The notes beneath the pieces were generated by a model. That model was not told the DNA's origin. It ran no database searches and saw only the letters and a program-made list of their open reading frames with translations. Position numbers and translations under genes: made by a program. This document shows positions 1-11,289 of a stretch of 64,000 nucleotides of DNA, in pieces. This DNA comes from Aquilaria yunnanensis (Eukaryota > Streptophyta > Magnoliopsida > Malvales > Thymelaeaceae), in assembly GCA_039654915.1 (NCBI GenBank), contig CM077594.1:22381001-22445000 (forward strand), read 5' to 3'. Numbering within the stretch: the first letter of the stretch is position 1; every line of letters begins with the position of its first letter.

Positions 1-1290
1 AAACTCATACAAATCGAGGAAAATCCTATCTTTTACTAGATTTTTGGAAGTCCTAAGGCATTACCGGCATCCTTCACATTTAGGTGCCCTAGGCACCCAT
101 CCTTCGGACTTTCCCCGAAGCACCCATTCAAGTAAAGCCCACTTTTGTAGCCCCTTCACCCAAGGTTACGACTTCCACTTTCCAAGGCTATAGCCCTGGT
201 GTCTCAAGTGATGCAGGCACCTCTAAGGCCCTGACTCCCACTTCCTAAGGCTGCAGCTCTGTTGCCTAATCTGTTGAACCCAAAAATGGTGCCATAGGCA
301 CCATAAGAACCCTTTAAACCTCTCAAAACATGCTAGGATTGCCTCCACACTTTGCATACATTTAAAATACATACATTTGGCTACAATACATCATTCTTAT
401 CAAGCTTATGATATATCAAAACACCACACTAAGTAAGGCAACAACATTAGTCCACCATGATCAATACAATTCACCAACTAATGTCATTCATTAAACTACT
501 TGAATTTAACAAGCAAACAAGTTATGACTAGCATTAATTATGTAAATATAATAAATCTTTTACCTCAATTAACCTTGAACTAGCAACAATCAAGCACCAC
601 AAGCATTAAACCTCAAGCTCAAAGGGTTCCACTAGGTTTCCTAGGTTCCAAGCAAAACACAAGGTATATGTCACTAAGTTAAAGCAAGCCAAGCAAAACC
701 CAAGCACGAATAAGCACAAGAAACATGAAAATTCTAAGGGGAAAAGAGTGCCTCATGCTTAAAGCACAAGAAACACAAAAATTCCCTAACAAGCTTGAAA
801 ACACAAAGACAACAATAAAGAAAGCTTATTTCCACTTAGGTGCCTAAAGGCCTTCAAATTTTTCCATGAAACCATGATTTGGAGAGAATTTGAGCAAGAA
901 ATGGTGAGGGAGAAGGAGAACAATGAAAATGGTGGAGACGAGAAGGATGAATAGTGGTAAAACTTCATTCCAAACAAGTTTAAATCAATTAATGTTCTCC
1001 CCCCTCAAACTTTTCTAAAAATTGCAAAAGAACCCCTTCCTTAAATAGTAACCAAGCCTTTAAACACTTAATTAAAACTTGCTTAACTTAGGTTTTGGTT
1101 TTTAGAAAACATAATTTTAACTCCTACAGCTTCTCTTGACCCTTTAAGGTGTAAAATTATCATTTTACCCTCGGCTATGCCTAATGTCATAAACCACTCG
1201 GAACCAATTAACCCTTGAACAACTTACTTGATTTTTCTAATTTACCTTTAATTTAAGGTATTTAAGCTAAGAACATACAAACTTACCTCA
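1..1290. repeat. Gene-free AT-rich stretch, possible LTR-retrotransposon relic
   Basis: No supportable reading frame. The C-rich start (about 60-310) contains two short inverted motifs, GGTGCC-N3-GGCACC, at 83-97 and 288-302, and a related GGTGCC near 842. The composition and the block just before the LINE fragment (about 1130-1290) look like a decayed LTR, but I see no LTR pair, primer-binding site or target duplication. The assignment is inference. Confidence 0.25.
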
Positions 1291-1299
1291 CTTATTGAG

Positions 1300-2058
1300 C
1301 TTTCCGCTAGTAGGGTTGGGGATGTTGTTATGAAAGTGGCTATTGTAGGTGATAGAAAAAATTTTTGCCCAGGAATGGTCAAAATTTGTGGTCTCTATAG
1401 CTATAGTGTAGCATCATCACAATGTTGATGTTCATTGTGGCCCCTGCCAAACATTGAAGATGCTACTTTGGCACAAATAAAAGCAGTTGAATAACCTAAC
1501 ACTCTGGAAAGCTTTGTATGTTTGGTTAAAGTGGGTGCAGGATGGATGCAACCAGAAATGAGTTGGTTCAAGCTTAACATGGATATTGTGGCAGGAGAGT
1601 CAAGAACCTTAGGAGTGGGGCCAATTACTTGGAATAGCCAAGGGATAGTTGTGGCGGCTTTGGTAGTGAAGAAATTGGGCCCAGCAGATGCGTTTTATTG
1701 GAAGATCTTGGCTTGCCTAGAGGGCATTAAGTTGGCAAAATACTTCAACTTACGCCAGCTCATTATTGATGTGGATGTGACAGAAGTCCCTAGAGCTATT
1801 GTGTCAGACCTAAGAAGGAACTTAGAGGCCTTCAGTTGTATCTTAAAGATAGAAGTCAATTAGCAAAGCTTGGGGGATGACATGTCATACATATGTTGCA
1901 TAACTTGAATCAAATAGCCCATCATCTTGCTCATATTTTGCTTTATTGTGAAATGACTTTATTTTATAGACGAAGAACCTTTCATCTCAGATTTTTGCCA
2001 TTTTAGCCTCTGATCAATTGGTTAATGGGAATGATATCTAAACCTTATTATTGAAAAA
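1300..2058 (+). mobile_element. L1-type LINE 3' fragment (RNase H-like domain)
   Basis: The frame at 1522-1863 reads as the C-terminal RNase H-like domain that plant L1 LINEs carry after the reverse transcriptase. It has a WFKLNMD start like the usual KLN-D-G block, then GVGPITWNSQG and an A-x-x-W-K-x-L-A-C-L-E-G-I-K helix. After a stop and frame shift, a second frame at about 1890-1990 continues with HNLNQIAHHLAHILL, like the family's N-x-x-A-H-x-L-A motif. The element then ends in AATGATATCTAAACC and a short A-run near 2050, as expected for an L1 3' end. The 5' part (endonuclease, reverse transcriptase) is missing, so this is a dead 5'-truncated copy. The exact left boundary is not visible. 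Confidence 0.6.
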
Positions 2059-2480
2059 GGTGAGTCTCATAAGGTTACATGTGTCAATTAACTCAATAAT
2101 TCTATGCTACGGATTGTAACCGTTGAATCCAACAACATTAAATCAAAGGGGCATTAACAACAAGACCTATATAAAGGTCATTATTATTCATTTATGAGGT
2201 AAGAGATCACTCATTGATTCGTACTATCACCCCAAACTCATAGTTACTTAAGTGTTGAAGAACCTTTGGTAGGTACCTACACCAATCCTCTCAAGTTCTC
2301 TTGGTTTAAGGTCTAATCCATTGGTTCCAAGAACACATCTCAAGTTTCTTGCATCATTACATGTGTATTTATGCTGCACAATATGCTCAATAATGGCATA
2401 ACATTGACTAGGCTAACCATTACACTTAAGCAAGGAATAAAAAGCTTTGAGAAAGTGAACTGGCTCTTTCAGAAAAAAAA
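2059..2480 (+). repeat. Possible Ty3/Gypsy LTR fragment
   Basis: The segment has a TATA-like CTATATAAAGG at about 2168 and then a block (about 2235-2300) with ACTTAAGTGTTGAAG...GGTAGGTACC. That order (TATA, then a CTTAAG-GTTG-GGTAC block) matches the R/U5 layout of the Gypsy LTRs at 27196-27561 and 35734-36160. It ends in an A14 run near 2469. No partner LTR was found, so this is a solo or truncated relic and a tentative call. Confidence 0.35.
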
Positions 2481-3407
2481 AAAAAACTTTAAGTGTGCCG
2501 AACTCATGCCTTAGAAAATTGAGAAGCCAAATAATATTAGCTCAAATGATGATCAAGATACTCGGGCCCAAATTATAACTCAACAATGATTCATGAGGAT
2601 ATTAATACAATAAAAATCCAATAATAAATAAAGTGTACTTTAAAGGGCCTTTAAAATATTTTTCCATTTAAGAGTGAGTCAAAAAATTATAAAAGGATCA
2701 AAGAAAATCCAAATTTATGGTTCCGACCAATTGTCTAGGTTTCTCATTTTTACAAACACAAACTGGTTGTATTTTTGTATGATGTGCATTTTTTTAACAA
2801 GCATCTATAAAAAAAAGCTACGAACAAGGTCGAGTTTGTTCAAGTTGGATTAATTCAAAGTTACTTATTTTCATATTATACAATAATATTATTCAATGAA
2901 TTACTATTATCTTTCAAATGAAATTGGTTCATGTTTTTTGGAAGAATTATTTTAGTAGTGTATTAGTAGTTTGTTTGTTTTAATTATTATAATATGTTAA
3001 TTATATGAATATAAATTATTTTAGTAGACATTATATTTATTAAAATTTTTATGTTATATCAATTATTATTATGAAATAGTGCTAAAAATAAATATAAATA
3101 TAAATCAAATAATTATTTATTTTTACTATTATTAATATAAATATCAATTAAATGCATAAATGTGCCACATAAATACAATATATCAATTATACACATAAAT
3201 GTGTCTCACAAATACAAAAATATGTAAAAAAATCCTAAACTTAATTGTAGTCTCCCTAATTTGGTGGGGTTGATCTATTGTCTCGAATATTCTCATTCTC
3301 ATTAGTGCATGCATGCAAAAATATATGAGCTAATTTTATAATTTTTTTTAACTCATTAAAAAATGTATGTTAATTTTAATAATTTAGTTCTCATAATTAT
3401 ATACATC
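2481..3407. other. AT-rich spacer, no gene seen
   Basis: Very AT-rich sequence with many short A/T runs. No coding frame, RNA gene or element ends that I can support. Confidence 0.5.
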
Positions 3408-3630
3408 ATTAACTTCTAACAAATGAAACCACTGAAACAATCACTAATTAACATCTACCTTACTAACAAATTTCTATCACTAATTTCTAACTAATTAAAT
3501 CACATAAATCAGCATCAACCTCACTAATAAATTGCATCACCAACTTGTAACAAATTAATGCATTTAAACAATTAGAAATGTTCATCCATGTCACTAATAC
3601 ATGCTCAATTTACTAACTTCTAACAAATTA
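3408..3630. repeat. Degenerate tandem repeat, ~60-72 bp unit, 3.3 copies
   Basis: Units begin at about 3408, 3479, 3539 and 3611 with variants of ACTAACTTCTAACAAATTA. Each then runs through a TCACTAA / CATC block to a CACTAATAAATT end. The units differ by substitutions and small indels, so this is an old local duplication. Confidence 0.6.
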
Positions 3631-3689
3631 AAAAAAAAAGAAAAAAAGTAAAAAAATATTGAACTTACTTCCAAGCAAGAACTACACCA

Positions 3690-4400
3690 AACAAGAATGT
3701 TGGATCAAAATTCTAATGAAATCCACTCTAGAACATCTGTTTTTGATTGGGAGGAAGATGAAGAAGAGAAAATTCAGACCTCCAGTTGAACGAAAGAATG
3801 AGAGGAGTAGGATGGTGGCAGATATATAATAGCGAATTTTGTAATGATTATAATTGTCACAAATTCCCCCTCGATTATGCGATGATTATATACAAAAATT
3901 GTCGCCCTATAAAAGAAAATTTGTGGCTAAAATGGCTGACAACCCGCCTATGCTTTCACCTAGAGTGATGATTTTGCCTCGATAGTAAAAAATCATCATT
4001 GAATCATCGCTAAGCTGATTGCACAATTTTTCATTAAAAAAAAATTTAGCCTCTAGGCAATAATGTCGAGCGGAATGCCAATAATTTCAAATGAGGTGGT
4101 GATTCTACTTCAATTTTATTATGATTTTAAACAAAAATCATTGAATTATTGAGGGAATTTATCGCTCATTTTATCAAGTGAATAAACGATTTTACCTCAA
4201 TTTCCTAAAATTATCGCAAAATTGTTGTTAACTTTGCCGCCTAGTATTTGGCAAAAAATTTAAAATTTTAGCATAACTCTAATAATTTTAACTTGGGTGA
4301 TGATTCTACCTCGACCATTTGTGAAAATTTCGTGTTGATTTTGTGATGTTTCTATGATTTTTCTACTAAATTTAATTCCAGTACATCCAAGTGGCTAAAT
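3690..4400. repeat. Repeated short motif region, probably CACTA subterminal repeats
   Basis: Variants of the motif GATGATTYTACCTCGA recur near 3966, 4101, 4190 and 4298, mixed with AAATTATCGCAAAATT-like pieces. Clustered short motifs next to a transposase remnant are typical of CACTA ends, and the transposase fragment at 4950-5520 points toward this end. A CACTA-like ACTACACCAAA occurs at 3681, but its first bases do not match. The 60-codon frame at 3786-3968 is a by-product. Confidence 0.35.
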
Positions 4401-4949
4401 TGCAAAATTCTTTAGAATTCTAGGTTTAAATAGAAATTTTTGGAAATTTTAGAGATCATTGTTGTAATTATTATGATGGATTAAAATTTAAGGATGCCAT
4501 TTTAGTAAATTTAAAGGCTTAGGGACTAATTTTATAAGATTGACAATTAATATTCTAGATCATTAACCAAAAGGAAAAAAATTCTTTTTAGGCTAAATTT
4601 GGAACTCTCACCAAATTTTGGAGTTTCTAAATTTGAAAGTTTCCAAAAAGTTTAGTGTTTCTAAATATGGAAGCTATATAATATAAGGACCTTTCTAAAT
4701 ATGGAAATCTTCAAAAAGTATGGAATCCCTAAATATAAAATTCATTAATAATATAAAGAGTATCCAAATATGATAATGAATACAATGACTTTAATCATCC
4801 CCCTCATCATCATCTTCAAAACCATCACTTAGTGAGGAAGTTTCATCCTCAACGTCATCCTGCTTTAGCAATACAAGCTCGATTATTGGATCAAAATCAT
4901 TGACAATTAATGGATAACACGAGAAGTCAACAAGTATATCAATTGCATC

Positions 4950-5520
4950 AAGAGCTAGTGCATCAATTGTGATTAATAGTTGGAGCTACGCAATTTCTTC
5001 TTGAAACGGGTCATTGTTTGCCTTTATTACTGACAATTGATTAATCTCAACACAAATCCCCTTACTAGTTCATTTGATGAAATAAAAGGGTAATCAGTGA
5101 AGGCTTGTGGTTTCATCTTCACAATAGCCCACCACTGCTGAAGGCTTGTGTTCAAATATTCGAAGTAGCACACTTTTTGGGCCTGTGACGCAAAGATGAA
5201 CTATTTTGGGGGAGACAATCAAGACTTCCATTTAATGTCGACTAATCTTGATTTGGGACAAGTCTATAATCCTTGCGTTGGATCAAACCAAATGCACTTG
5301 ATCATCATGATGTCCTCATGTCCACTACCATAGAACTTAACACAAATGATCTCATCAATCAGACCATAAAAATCACACCTAATTGAACCCCACATTTTAC
5401 CTTTTACATAGACATCATAATTTTACATTACATTATCATGACTGTACTCTTGGGTGTGGAAACGAAATCTGTTAACTACAAACGCATAATATGAAGTTGT
5501 GATGTACACTAGACCACAGG
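4950..5520 (-). pseudogene. CACTA (En/Spm) transposase remnant, DUF4216-like domain
   Basis: Read on the minus strand, broken frames from about 5510 down give, in order, VVNRFRFHTQEYSHDN, then YDVYVKGKMWG, then FYGLIDEIICVKFYGSG, then MIKCIWFDPTQGL, and finally FIFASQAQKVCYFEY. This order (G-x-R-F-H-T; Y-Y-G-x-x-x-x-I-x-x-x-x-Y; x-F-K-C-x-W-F-D; F-x-L-A-S-Q-A-x-Q-V-x-Y) is the signature of the DUF4216 region near the C-terminus of plant CACTA transposases. Several in-frame stops and frame shifts make it non-functional. The N-terminal catalytic part is absent; a MITE lies just upstream at 5772. Family assignment is from motif memory. Confidence 0.6.
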
Positions 5521-5771
5521 AAAAATGAAACAGGGTCTAATGTATTGTGGAAATAATGTGCCTGTAGAACAATTTAAGTCAACAACTCACAATTAATGGA
5601 AGAAGTAATACACGTAAGTCAATATGGCGCGCCAGTTATACTCACATTTGCTTACAACATAGGGGAAATTGCTCATCCTGATAAGCATGAAGCTGACTTT
5701 CACTATAGTTAGGGAAGATCTAATTCATTATGTTATCAAGGTACATAGACAGGCACACATGTAACTTGCAC

Positions 5772-6105
5772 CCAATTCATTTTAACTTAAGTCAATTGAT
5801 TTTAAAATGACTTTTTTTATTCTTTCTTTTTTATCCGAAACTAATTTTAATTAAAAGCTATTATTATGTAGTTGCAATAATCCATTGAAGATACATTTTT
5901 TGTAATCTTACTAAATTTTTATGAATTTTTCTAGTTTAATGCATTAAAAAATAAAAATTCTTAAAAATTTAAAAACATTGCAAATATTTACTTTCAAAAT
6001 GGGTTATTGCATCTACATAATATTGACTTCCAAATAAAATTGGTTTCAGGCAAAAAAAATGTAAAAGTAAAAATAAGTCATTTGACTTAAGTTTAAACAA
6101 ATTGG
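5772..6105. mobile_element. MITE family A, copy 1
   Basis: An AT-rich ~330-bp element with terminal inverted repeats. The left end CCAATTCATTTTAACTTAAG matches the reverse complement of the right end, ACTTAAGTTTAAACAAATTGG. A shared core (CAATAATCCATTGAA, TTTTTATGAATTTTT, and a GGATTATTATA-type block near the right) recurs at 6926, 24418 and 58796. No coding capacity; a short 61-codon minus frame inside is chance. Confidence 0.7.
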
Positions 6106-6925
6106 CTCTTAAGCAATAGTGACCGAAGGAGAAACAAAAAAGAACATTGATCACTCATATGACAACTAGTTACATCTCTAGGCAACTAAGAAGGGTATTA
6201 ATCCTATTGAGGTGTCCCTAGATTGTTGTGATAAGCAACCGTTGGTCATTTTAGAGAATCTAGACATGGCCAAAGATTAGAGGATTGGGTGAAAGGAATC
6301 TAGTTCACAGGCTAAAGCATCAATGCCGAAAAGTGAATTAAAAATATTGAAATGAGAGAATAAAGGTTAGGATTTTATTGCGTTGGGGAAGGGGTTCCAG
6401 AGGTTGTGAATTTTGGGGTAAGGCTTGTATATTTTGAAAGTGGTAGGGGCGTTTGATTTTTTATCATTAATAGATTTTTTATTTTAAGGTTTTGGGGCTA
6501 TAGGAGTTGGGAGTTAGATGTGATTGTATGTTTTATGGGAGGATTTTGGAGTGTTATATATATTGTGGGAGTTTAATAGTTGTAAATTATTCCAACATCT
6601 CTTCGGAGCTGAGAATCATTTATTGTTTTATTTTAATAAAATTTCATTTTGCCATTCAAATAGAAAGAGTGAATCATAAAAATGATCAATAGTTCAAAAA
6701 GATCCATGATTCAATGATGGGCACCTCTTTCTAGTGACACATACATATATGCCTATTTATGTGCCTATTAAGAGAATAATTACTTGCCATTCTAGTGAAA
6801 GATGGTCTTATATAAGTTCTTTAGGTTGCATTCTTTCTAAGCAAAACCATTAAATCTAAGGACACAATTTATGTTTCATTCTCCATATTTGTTTATTTAT
6901 AAGGGTTCCTTTCAAACTAACATCT
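6106..6925. other. Spacer between two MITE copies, no gene seen
   Basis: No supportable frame beyond short chance ORFs. The stretch lies between two copies of MITE family A and may be residual CACTA or LTR sequence, but I see no diagnostic motif. Confidence 0.4.
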
Positions 6926-7254
6926 AATTTGTTTTGACTTAAATTAATTGACTTCAAAATGACTTATTTTTATTCTTACTACTTTTTTACCCATAACTAA
7001 GTGTAATTAGAAACCTATATTTTGTAGCTACAATAATCCATTGAAAATATAATTTTTGTAATCTTATTAATTTTTTATGAATTTTTTTAGTTTAACGCTT
7101 TAAAGAAATTCATAAAAATCTAACAATATTATAAGAATTTAATCTTAAGTGGATTATTATATATACATAAATATTGACTTTTAAATGAAATTAATTTTAG
7201 AAAAAAAATATAAAAGTAAAAATAAGTCAATTAATTTAAATTAAAATAAATTGG
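6926..7254. mobile_element. MITE family A, copy 2
   Basis: Same family as copy 1: left end AATTTGTTTTGACTTAAATT, right end AATTTAAATTAAAATAAATTGG (about 35-bp inverted repeats), with the CAATAATCCATTGAA core. It is the best-preserved copy in the window. Confidence 0.75.
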
Positions 7255-7723
7255 CTGTGATTTACTTTGTTGGGCTTAAATTAAAACCTTCGTGGAGTTT
7301 TCCTTAAGCATAATGCTTTGTTTTTTTGGTTTTCCTTTTTTTAGGTAAGCATAATGTGTTTTACTTCATTTTTAAACTTTTAGTAAGAATAAATTATTAA
7401 TAATGTCAGAGGACGCGTCCTTTGGCTTTCTACGTTATTCTTAGGCGTATGTGGTCAAATATTTTTTTACCCTCCATACAAGCCTACAATCTGCACGGAA
7501 ATAAATTAGGGGTTTGGCCCGCAAATTACCGTAAAGGATTTTTGGGGGGCACAGTACTCAGCTAACAAAGTACCTACCCAGGCTACCCTCTGCCACGTGG
7601 ATGGAGACCTTACTTTATGTCACCAATTATGGTTGTATTAATTTGCAGCCTCTGACCAAAGAAGGTCAGCAAACTCATGTCTTTTCTGTTTATTTAAGAG
7701 AAGACTTTTGAATATAAATTTAA

Positions 7724-8172
7724 GGAAAAATTACAATTTGTCCCTTCAGGTTTAAGTGATATTACACTTTACCTCTTCTTATTTTAGAAATATACAATTT
7801 ACTTTCTATCTATTTAATACAGTCCAACAGTAACTTTTAAAATTTTAATTTGATTATTACGATAACCATCTTTCAGTAATTTCAATCTATATGATATTTT
7901 TCTTACATTTAATGAACATTTTAAATTATCAGTTTTTCTTTATGTATTTCTTTCAGTTTTTAAAATAATATTTTTTAAATGTCAATTAATTATAAAAAAA
8001 ATACAATACGGATTGAAATTACTTGAAGATGACTACCGTATGATCTAAATTGAGATTTCAGAAGTTGCTGTTGAATTGTATTAAAAAGGCATAGGCAAAG
8101 TGTGTATTTTTTAAACAGGAGGAGGTAATGTGTAATATCACCTAAATCTTAGGAGGCAAATTGTAATTTACC
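7724..8172. mobile_element. MITE family C, long terminal inverted repeats
   Basis: About 449 bp. The left end GGAAAAATTACAATTTGTCC and the reverse complement of the right end, GGTAAATTACAATTTGCC, open an inverted repeat of roughly 90 bp. The repeat continues through a TTACACTTTACCTC block and a TTTTAGAAATATACA block. Flanks are similar (ATAAATTTAA / TAAAATTTAA), compatible with a 9-10-bp Mutator-type duplication but imperfect. A related copy sits at 16025-16441. No coding potential. Confidence 0.65.
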
Positions 8173-8368
8173 TAAAATTTAATGATAAGATTTTAAATTA
8201 CTACAATCATTTCGATCATATCTTTCATGAAATATGGACTTTCATTTTTTTATGGTTACTTATATTTACCTTGAAATTTGATGGATATTAAAATTGTTTC
8301 ATAAATGTTTGAAAATATATACTTTTTTTTCTCTATTTTTTATATTCTCTGAAATTACTTAGGAAATA

Positions 8369-9226
8369 CTCCTTCCATCCCAGGTTTTCTGCTCCATTTG
8401 TGTTTGGTGTGGAATTTAAGAATTGATAAAAATGTATTTTTTTTTCAATTCTACCCCTGTTTCTACCCTTTCCCTTCCATCTTTCCTTATCTGCTACCCA
8501 ACCTAACCATCTCCAGCAACCATCGTCGGCTGTCACCCCAATCTCACATCATCGCCTAGCCCTTGTTATCTCCGTCGCCCCAATCTTACCTAAGTTACCT
8601 CTATTGCCTGATTTCACTCTTCGCCTTGCCCCTGTTACCTTTGTCATGTCGATCGCACGCCTCTCCCTGATCTATTGCTGCCAAGTTCGCATCCAGACCA
8701 AACTTGTTTCAGAGTTCCACATCCTTGTCGTCGTCAATGGCAATCAGAGACTTCTCGTCAACGATTCGGCACACTTTCTTCGTGTCCAATCTGATAGCTT
8801 ATCGCGTCCAAATCTCTTTCTTTTTCATCCATTTTTGTAAATGTCAAATCACCTCCTCTCACTTCCTTCACGTCCAATCTCTTGCCTGTTGTCGCTATTG
8901 TCTTGTGTTTGATTTGTCGACTTCAATTGTTGCATCCGATTTGTGGCCACCATTGTCTCACGGGTTCATATATGACCTCACCAAGGAAATGGATTCACAA
9001 TTCTGGCGACAACAAGGGGTTGCAGAAAACCAACGATGTTGGAACGGCGATGGCAACCGGAGATCAAAGAAGCATGGACAGAATAGCATTTGTCGAATTA
9101 GAGAGTCGAATAGGAGGGGTGTACGTGTAAAGTTAATTGGTAAAACTTACTAAAAAAGGAAATTGTGTAGAGAATTTGGGACGGCCCAAAATGACAAATG
9201 GAGCATAAAACCTAGGATGGAGGGAG
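8369..9226. mobile_element. Large Stowaway-like element with C/T-rich cargo
   Basis: The left end CTCCTTCCATCCCAGGTTTT and the reverse complement of the right end, CTCCCTCCATCCTAGGTTTT, match over about 40 bp (both continue TGCTCCATTTGT). The left flank is TA and the right is TG, so the target is probably TA as in Tc1/mariner. Most Stowaway MITEs are under 400 bp; this one is 858 bp. Its interior (about 8450-8900) is much richer in C and holds overlapping short frames (8604-8840, 8704-9153) that I do not recognise. The cargo may be captured host sequence. Confidence 0.6.
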
Positions 9227-9758
9227 TGCAAATTTAGACATAATGCTAGACATCTTCTAGTAATTTCATTCTATTTAATCTTTCTATAGTTATTTGGCAT
9301 TTTAAAAATATCATTTTACATTTATATAGAAGAAAAAATTGATCATTTCAAATGTTTATTAACTGTATAAATATACCAAACAGATTCAAATTACTAAAAT
9401 ATAACAATCGTATAGTTTAAATTAGGATTTCACAAATTATTTTGGGACACTGTAAAAATTAGGGAAAATTTTATATTTTTAAATATTAGGGAGACTATTA
9501 TAATATTAATCAAGGTTCAAGAAGGTAAAATTATATAAGTCAAATTCCTCTTTTAACAGCCAAAGTATTGACAAAGCGAACTACAAATCTAACTCAAGTT
9601 TCAAACCTTCAAAGTTTACGGACTTTCACAATTACCCTGTATGAAATGTATATCTCTACTTAAACTTCCTTTTTAGTGCAAGATTTTTGAGACCTGATAA
9701 ACACATTAGGCCGTGACTTGTCTAGATTGAGACACGTTGGATCTTGTTGGGTAGAAAG
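9227..9758. other. Spacer with a weak MITE-like relic
   Basis: About 9240-9530 resembles the inner part of the MITE B/C families (ATTTAAATTAGGATTTCACAA-type block), but no ends were found. No gene. Confidence 0.3.
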
Positions 9759-10017
9759 CAATGTTTTAAAATCTAGACTGTTTCTCAAACTGTTGAGGGT
9801 TACGGGTTGCAGTTTAACCACCTTAACCGGTTAAACAGTCAGGTCAAACACATTTTTATATTTGTATTTGAATAATTAGGAGTACCTTTATAATAAAGAA
9901 AAAAGCCATAGGGCCTTAAAGCAGAAAAAATGCATACAATATAAGGACTGAAATGATATTTTACTTAATATAAAACTTTACAAACCTAAATCCCAAATCA
10001 AAGCGTCACACTCTCCT

Positions 10018-10225
10018 AAGGGTGGAAACGAGCCGAGCCGAGCCCGAACACCCCTAGGCTCGAAGCTCGGCTCGTTTAGAATTGGCTCGGCTCGAAGCTC
10101 AGCTCGAGTTCGACGAGCTCAGGAAAATGGGCTCGAAGCTCGGCTCGAAGAAGCTCGAATTTGGCTCGATAAGCTCGAAGCTCGATTCGGGGTCGATAAG
10201 CTCGAAGCTCGAATGAAGCTCGAAT
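10018..10225. repeat. Left subterminal repeat array of the hAT element
   Basis: About a dozen closely spaced copies of AAGCTCG and GGCTCG variants in both orientations directly inside the terminal repeat. Arrays like this are binding sites for the BED-finger transposase in hAT elements. They also create a chance minus-strand frame (10076-10366), which is not a gene. Confidence 0.8.
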
Positions 10226-11289
10226 TGAGAAACATGTTAAAGTTTTGATAACAAACAAAAACCAAAAAAAGATCATACAACTTAATAATTTAGTCCAACT
10301 GAACATAAAGTTAACTAAGCATAATCTAAGTTCAACGATCAATAAACAAGGAAGTTCATGAATCATTCAAATTAACAAGTCAATTCAAAGTTTTCAAGTT
10401 CATTCCAAGACAGTGAAGATTAGCCTCTCTTCATTTCTTGTCCAGCCAGCAATAGCATCTGAATCTCCTTCATATCAAGTGAATACCTGTAATGATGATT
10501 CATGTACCAAAAACAAAATGTATACATTATTTCTATAAATCTTGTATATTAAAACAAAGAATGAATCAAGATAGAAGATGGAGCTCATCGACTGGCTATT
10601 GTAGCTCTTATATTCTATGTTCCGTTATAATTTTCTTATTATTATTTCTGTGTACAAAAAAATAACATAAAATAAAACTCCAACATGTGTCATAACAATA
10701 TCAAATGAACTAAAATCAAGCCAAAGCAACGCAACAACTGCACTATTAAACTGAGAACACAGCAGAAGCACCAGCAAGAAACACAAAATCAGAAACAAAT
10801 CCAAACACAGCAGTAGATTGCACCACTGTGTACAAAACATCACACAACAAACAAGCACAACATACTTAATCAGATATCCCATAGTTCACTTCCATAGTTG
10901 ACCAATAATTTCAGTAGATTTGGAAGGAACATAGAACAATTCGGAATTGACAAACCAAAGCTACACACTAGACTTAATTTTTTTTTCCACAACAGCAGTA
11001 TATATTTTTGGAAAAAGTACCTACAAAATTCCTTCCTTCATCCAAAAATCCGCCCAAAACCTAGTGCACCTACCATTTCCAATCAAATGCAAAAAACTTT
11101 TTTGGTTAACACCTCAATATGGCATTAGAACATGGGTAAATACTAAAAAGTCACCTCTCAAATATCACTTACATAATAACCAACTTCATATCTCAGATTG
11201 GTAGATTGATTACAACTGGTTGTTTCATCCCCTGAAAAAATTTTAAAGTTATAAAAACCTCAAACAGTATAATTGTCGAAAATTGTGGT

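Noticed and set aside
10076..10366. 96-codon minus-strand frame with ELRAYR-type repeats
   Set aside because: It is a translation of the hAT subterminal AAGCTCG repeats, not a gene.
10625..10882. 85-codon hydrophobic minus-strand frame
   Set aside because: Low-complexity Leu/Val/Cys-rich translation of CA-rich sequence; no start context, homologous motif or splice signals to support it.
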